DNA of 5,742 nt from CAZTDD01 sp964612675 (GTDB lineage Bacteria > Hinthialibacterota > Hinthialibacteria > Hinthialibacterales > JAKPRU01): contig CAZTDD010000219.1 of assembly GCA_964612675.1 (NCBI GenBank), positions 1 to 5,742 of the forward strand, written 5' to 3'. Below are positions 5,553-5,742 of this stretch, piece by piece. Position numbers and translations under genes: made by a program. The notes below the pieces were generated by a model that worked only from the letters and a program-made list of their open reading frames with translations, was not told the origin of the DNA and searched no databases. The first letter of the stretch is position 1. Each line of letters begins with the position of its first letter.

Positions 5553-5742
5553 ATGGCCATCATTGGAATCGGCGTTGACGTGACGAAGATCGACCGGATC
5601 GAGCGTCTGGATAGGCTGTATAAAAAACGTTTCTTGAATCGGATTTACCATCCTTCGGAGATTCAACTTCTCGAAAGGGCTGGCAAGCGTGGCGAGTTCC
5701 TGGCGGGGCGTTTCGCAGGGAAAGAGGCCGCGAAAAAGGCAA
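5553..5742 (+). CDS. acpS: Holo-[acyl-carrier-protein] synthase, 5' part (cut by window edge)
   Basis: AcpS transfers the 4'-phosphopantetheine arm of coenzyme A to a serine of apo-acyl carrier protein, which activates it for fatty acid synthesis; it acts in the cytoplasm. The 63 visible residues start MAIIGIGVDVTKIDRIE, the typical N-terminus, with the metal-binding Asp at position 9. They end in FLAGRFAGKEAAKKA (49-63), where Glu58 is the second metal ligand in the signature FxxKEA motif. Both positions match well-studied AcpS proteins. About half of the usual 120-130 residues are present, and the frame runs open to the edge. GGAGG 6 bases upstream fixes the start. It is transcribed away from the ligase gene. 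Confidence 0.95.
   Translation, partial: MAIIGIGVDVTKIDRIERLDRLYKKRFLNRIYHPSEIQLLERAGKRGEFLAGRFAGKEAAKKA

Noticed and set aside
5484..5742. Minus-strand open frames over the right edge
   Set aside because: They are antisense to acpS, whose start, ribosome binding site and catalytic residues are clear.

Overview
This window holds five complete genes and the first 63 codons of a sixth. They come from a bacterium with moderately high G+C content. An O-antigen ligase-type polymerase suggests a Gram-negative-like cell envelope. The mix of gene types (a DUF488 protein, an atypical DapA-superfamily aldolase with an insertion, a ligase fused to a TPR tail, a lone SPASM-like radical SAM enzyme) would suit a little-studied environmental lineage. 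The sequence alone does not fix the taxon. I see no tRNA, rRNA, CRISPR array, insertion sequence or phage gene.

Layout. 1-105: non-coding edge. 106-519 (-): small protein with a very acidic C-terminal half, not recognised. 520-672: divergent intergenic region. 673-1764 (+): radical SAM/SPASM-like enzyme; an in-frame ATG lies further upstream at 475. 1753-2232 (-): DUF488 protein, overlapping the radical SAM gene tail to tail by 12 bases. 2233-2286: short spacer with a strong GC-rich hairpin. 2287-3324 (-): DapA/NanA-superfamily lyase that lacks most residues of true dihydrodipicolinate synthase. 3325-3496: intergenic region with a 10-base tandem repeat. 3497-5464 (-): O-antigen ligase/polymerase membrane protein with a TPR tail. 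5465-5552: divergent intergenic region with a hairpin that overlaps a ribosome binding site. 5553 to the right edge (+): 5' part of acpS, holo-[acyl-carrier-protein] synthase.

The three minus-strand genes between 5464 and 1753 run in the same direction and could be partly co-transcribed, but their functions do not form one obvious pathway: surface glycan assembly, a small-molecule carbon-carbon lyase, and an uncharacterised DUF488 protein. AcpS activates acyl carrier protein for lipid synthesis. The radical SAM enzyme has no recognisable substrate gene beside it unless it is the divergent acidic protein, which is speculation.

I did not find a clear new multi-gene system. The points most worth a second look are the acpS leader hairpin, the non-canonical active site and insertion of the DapA-like enzyme, the solitary radical SAM enzyme with extra cysteines, and the charge-segregated small protein.
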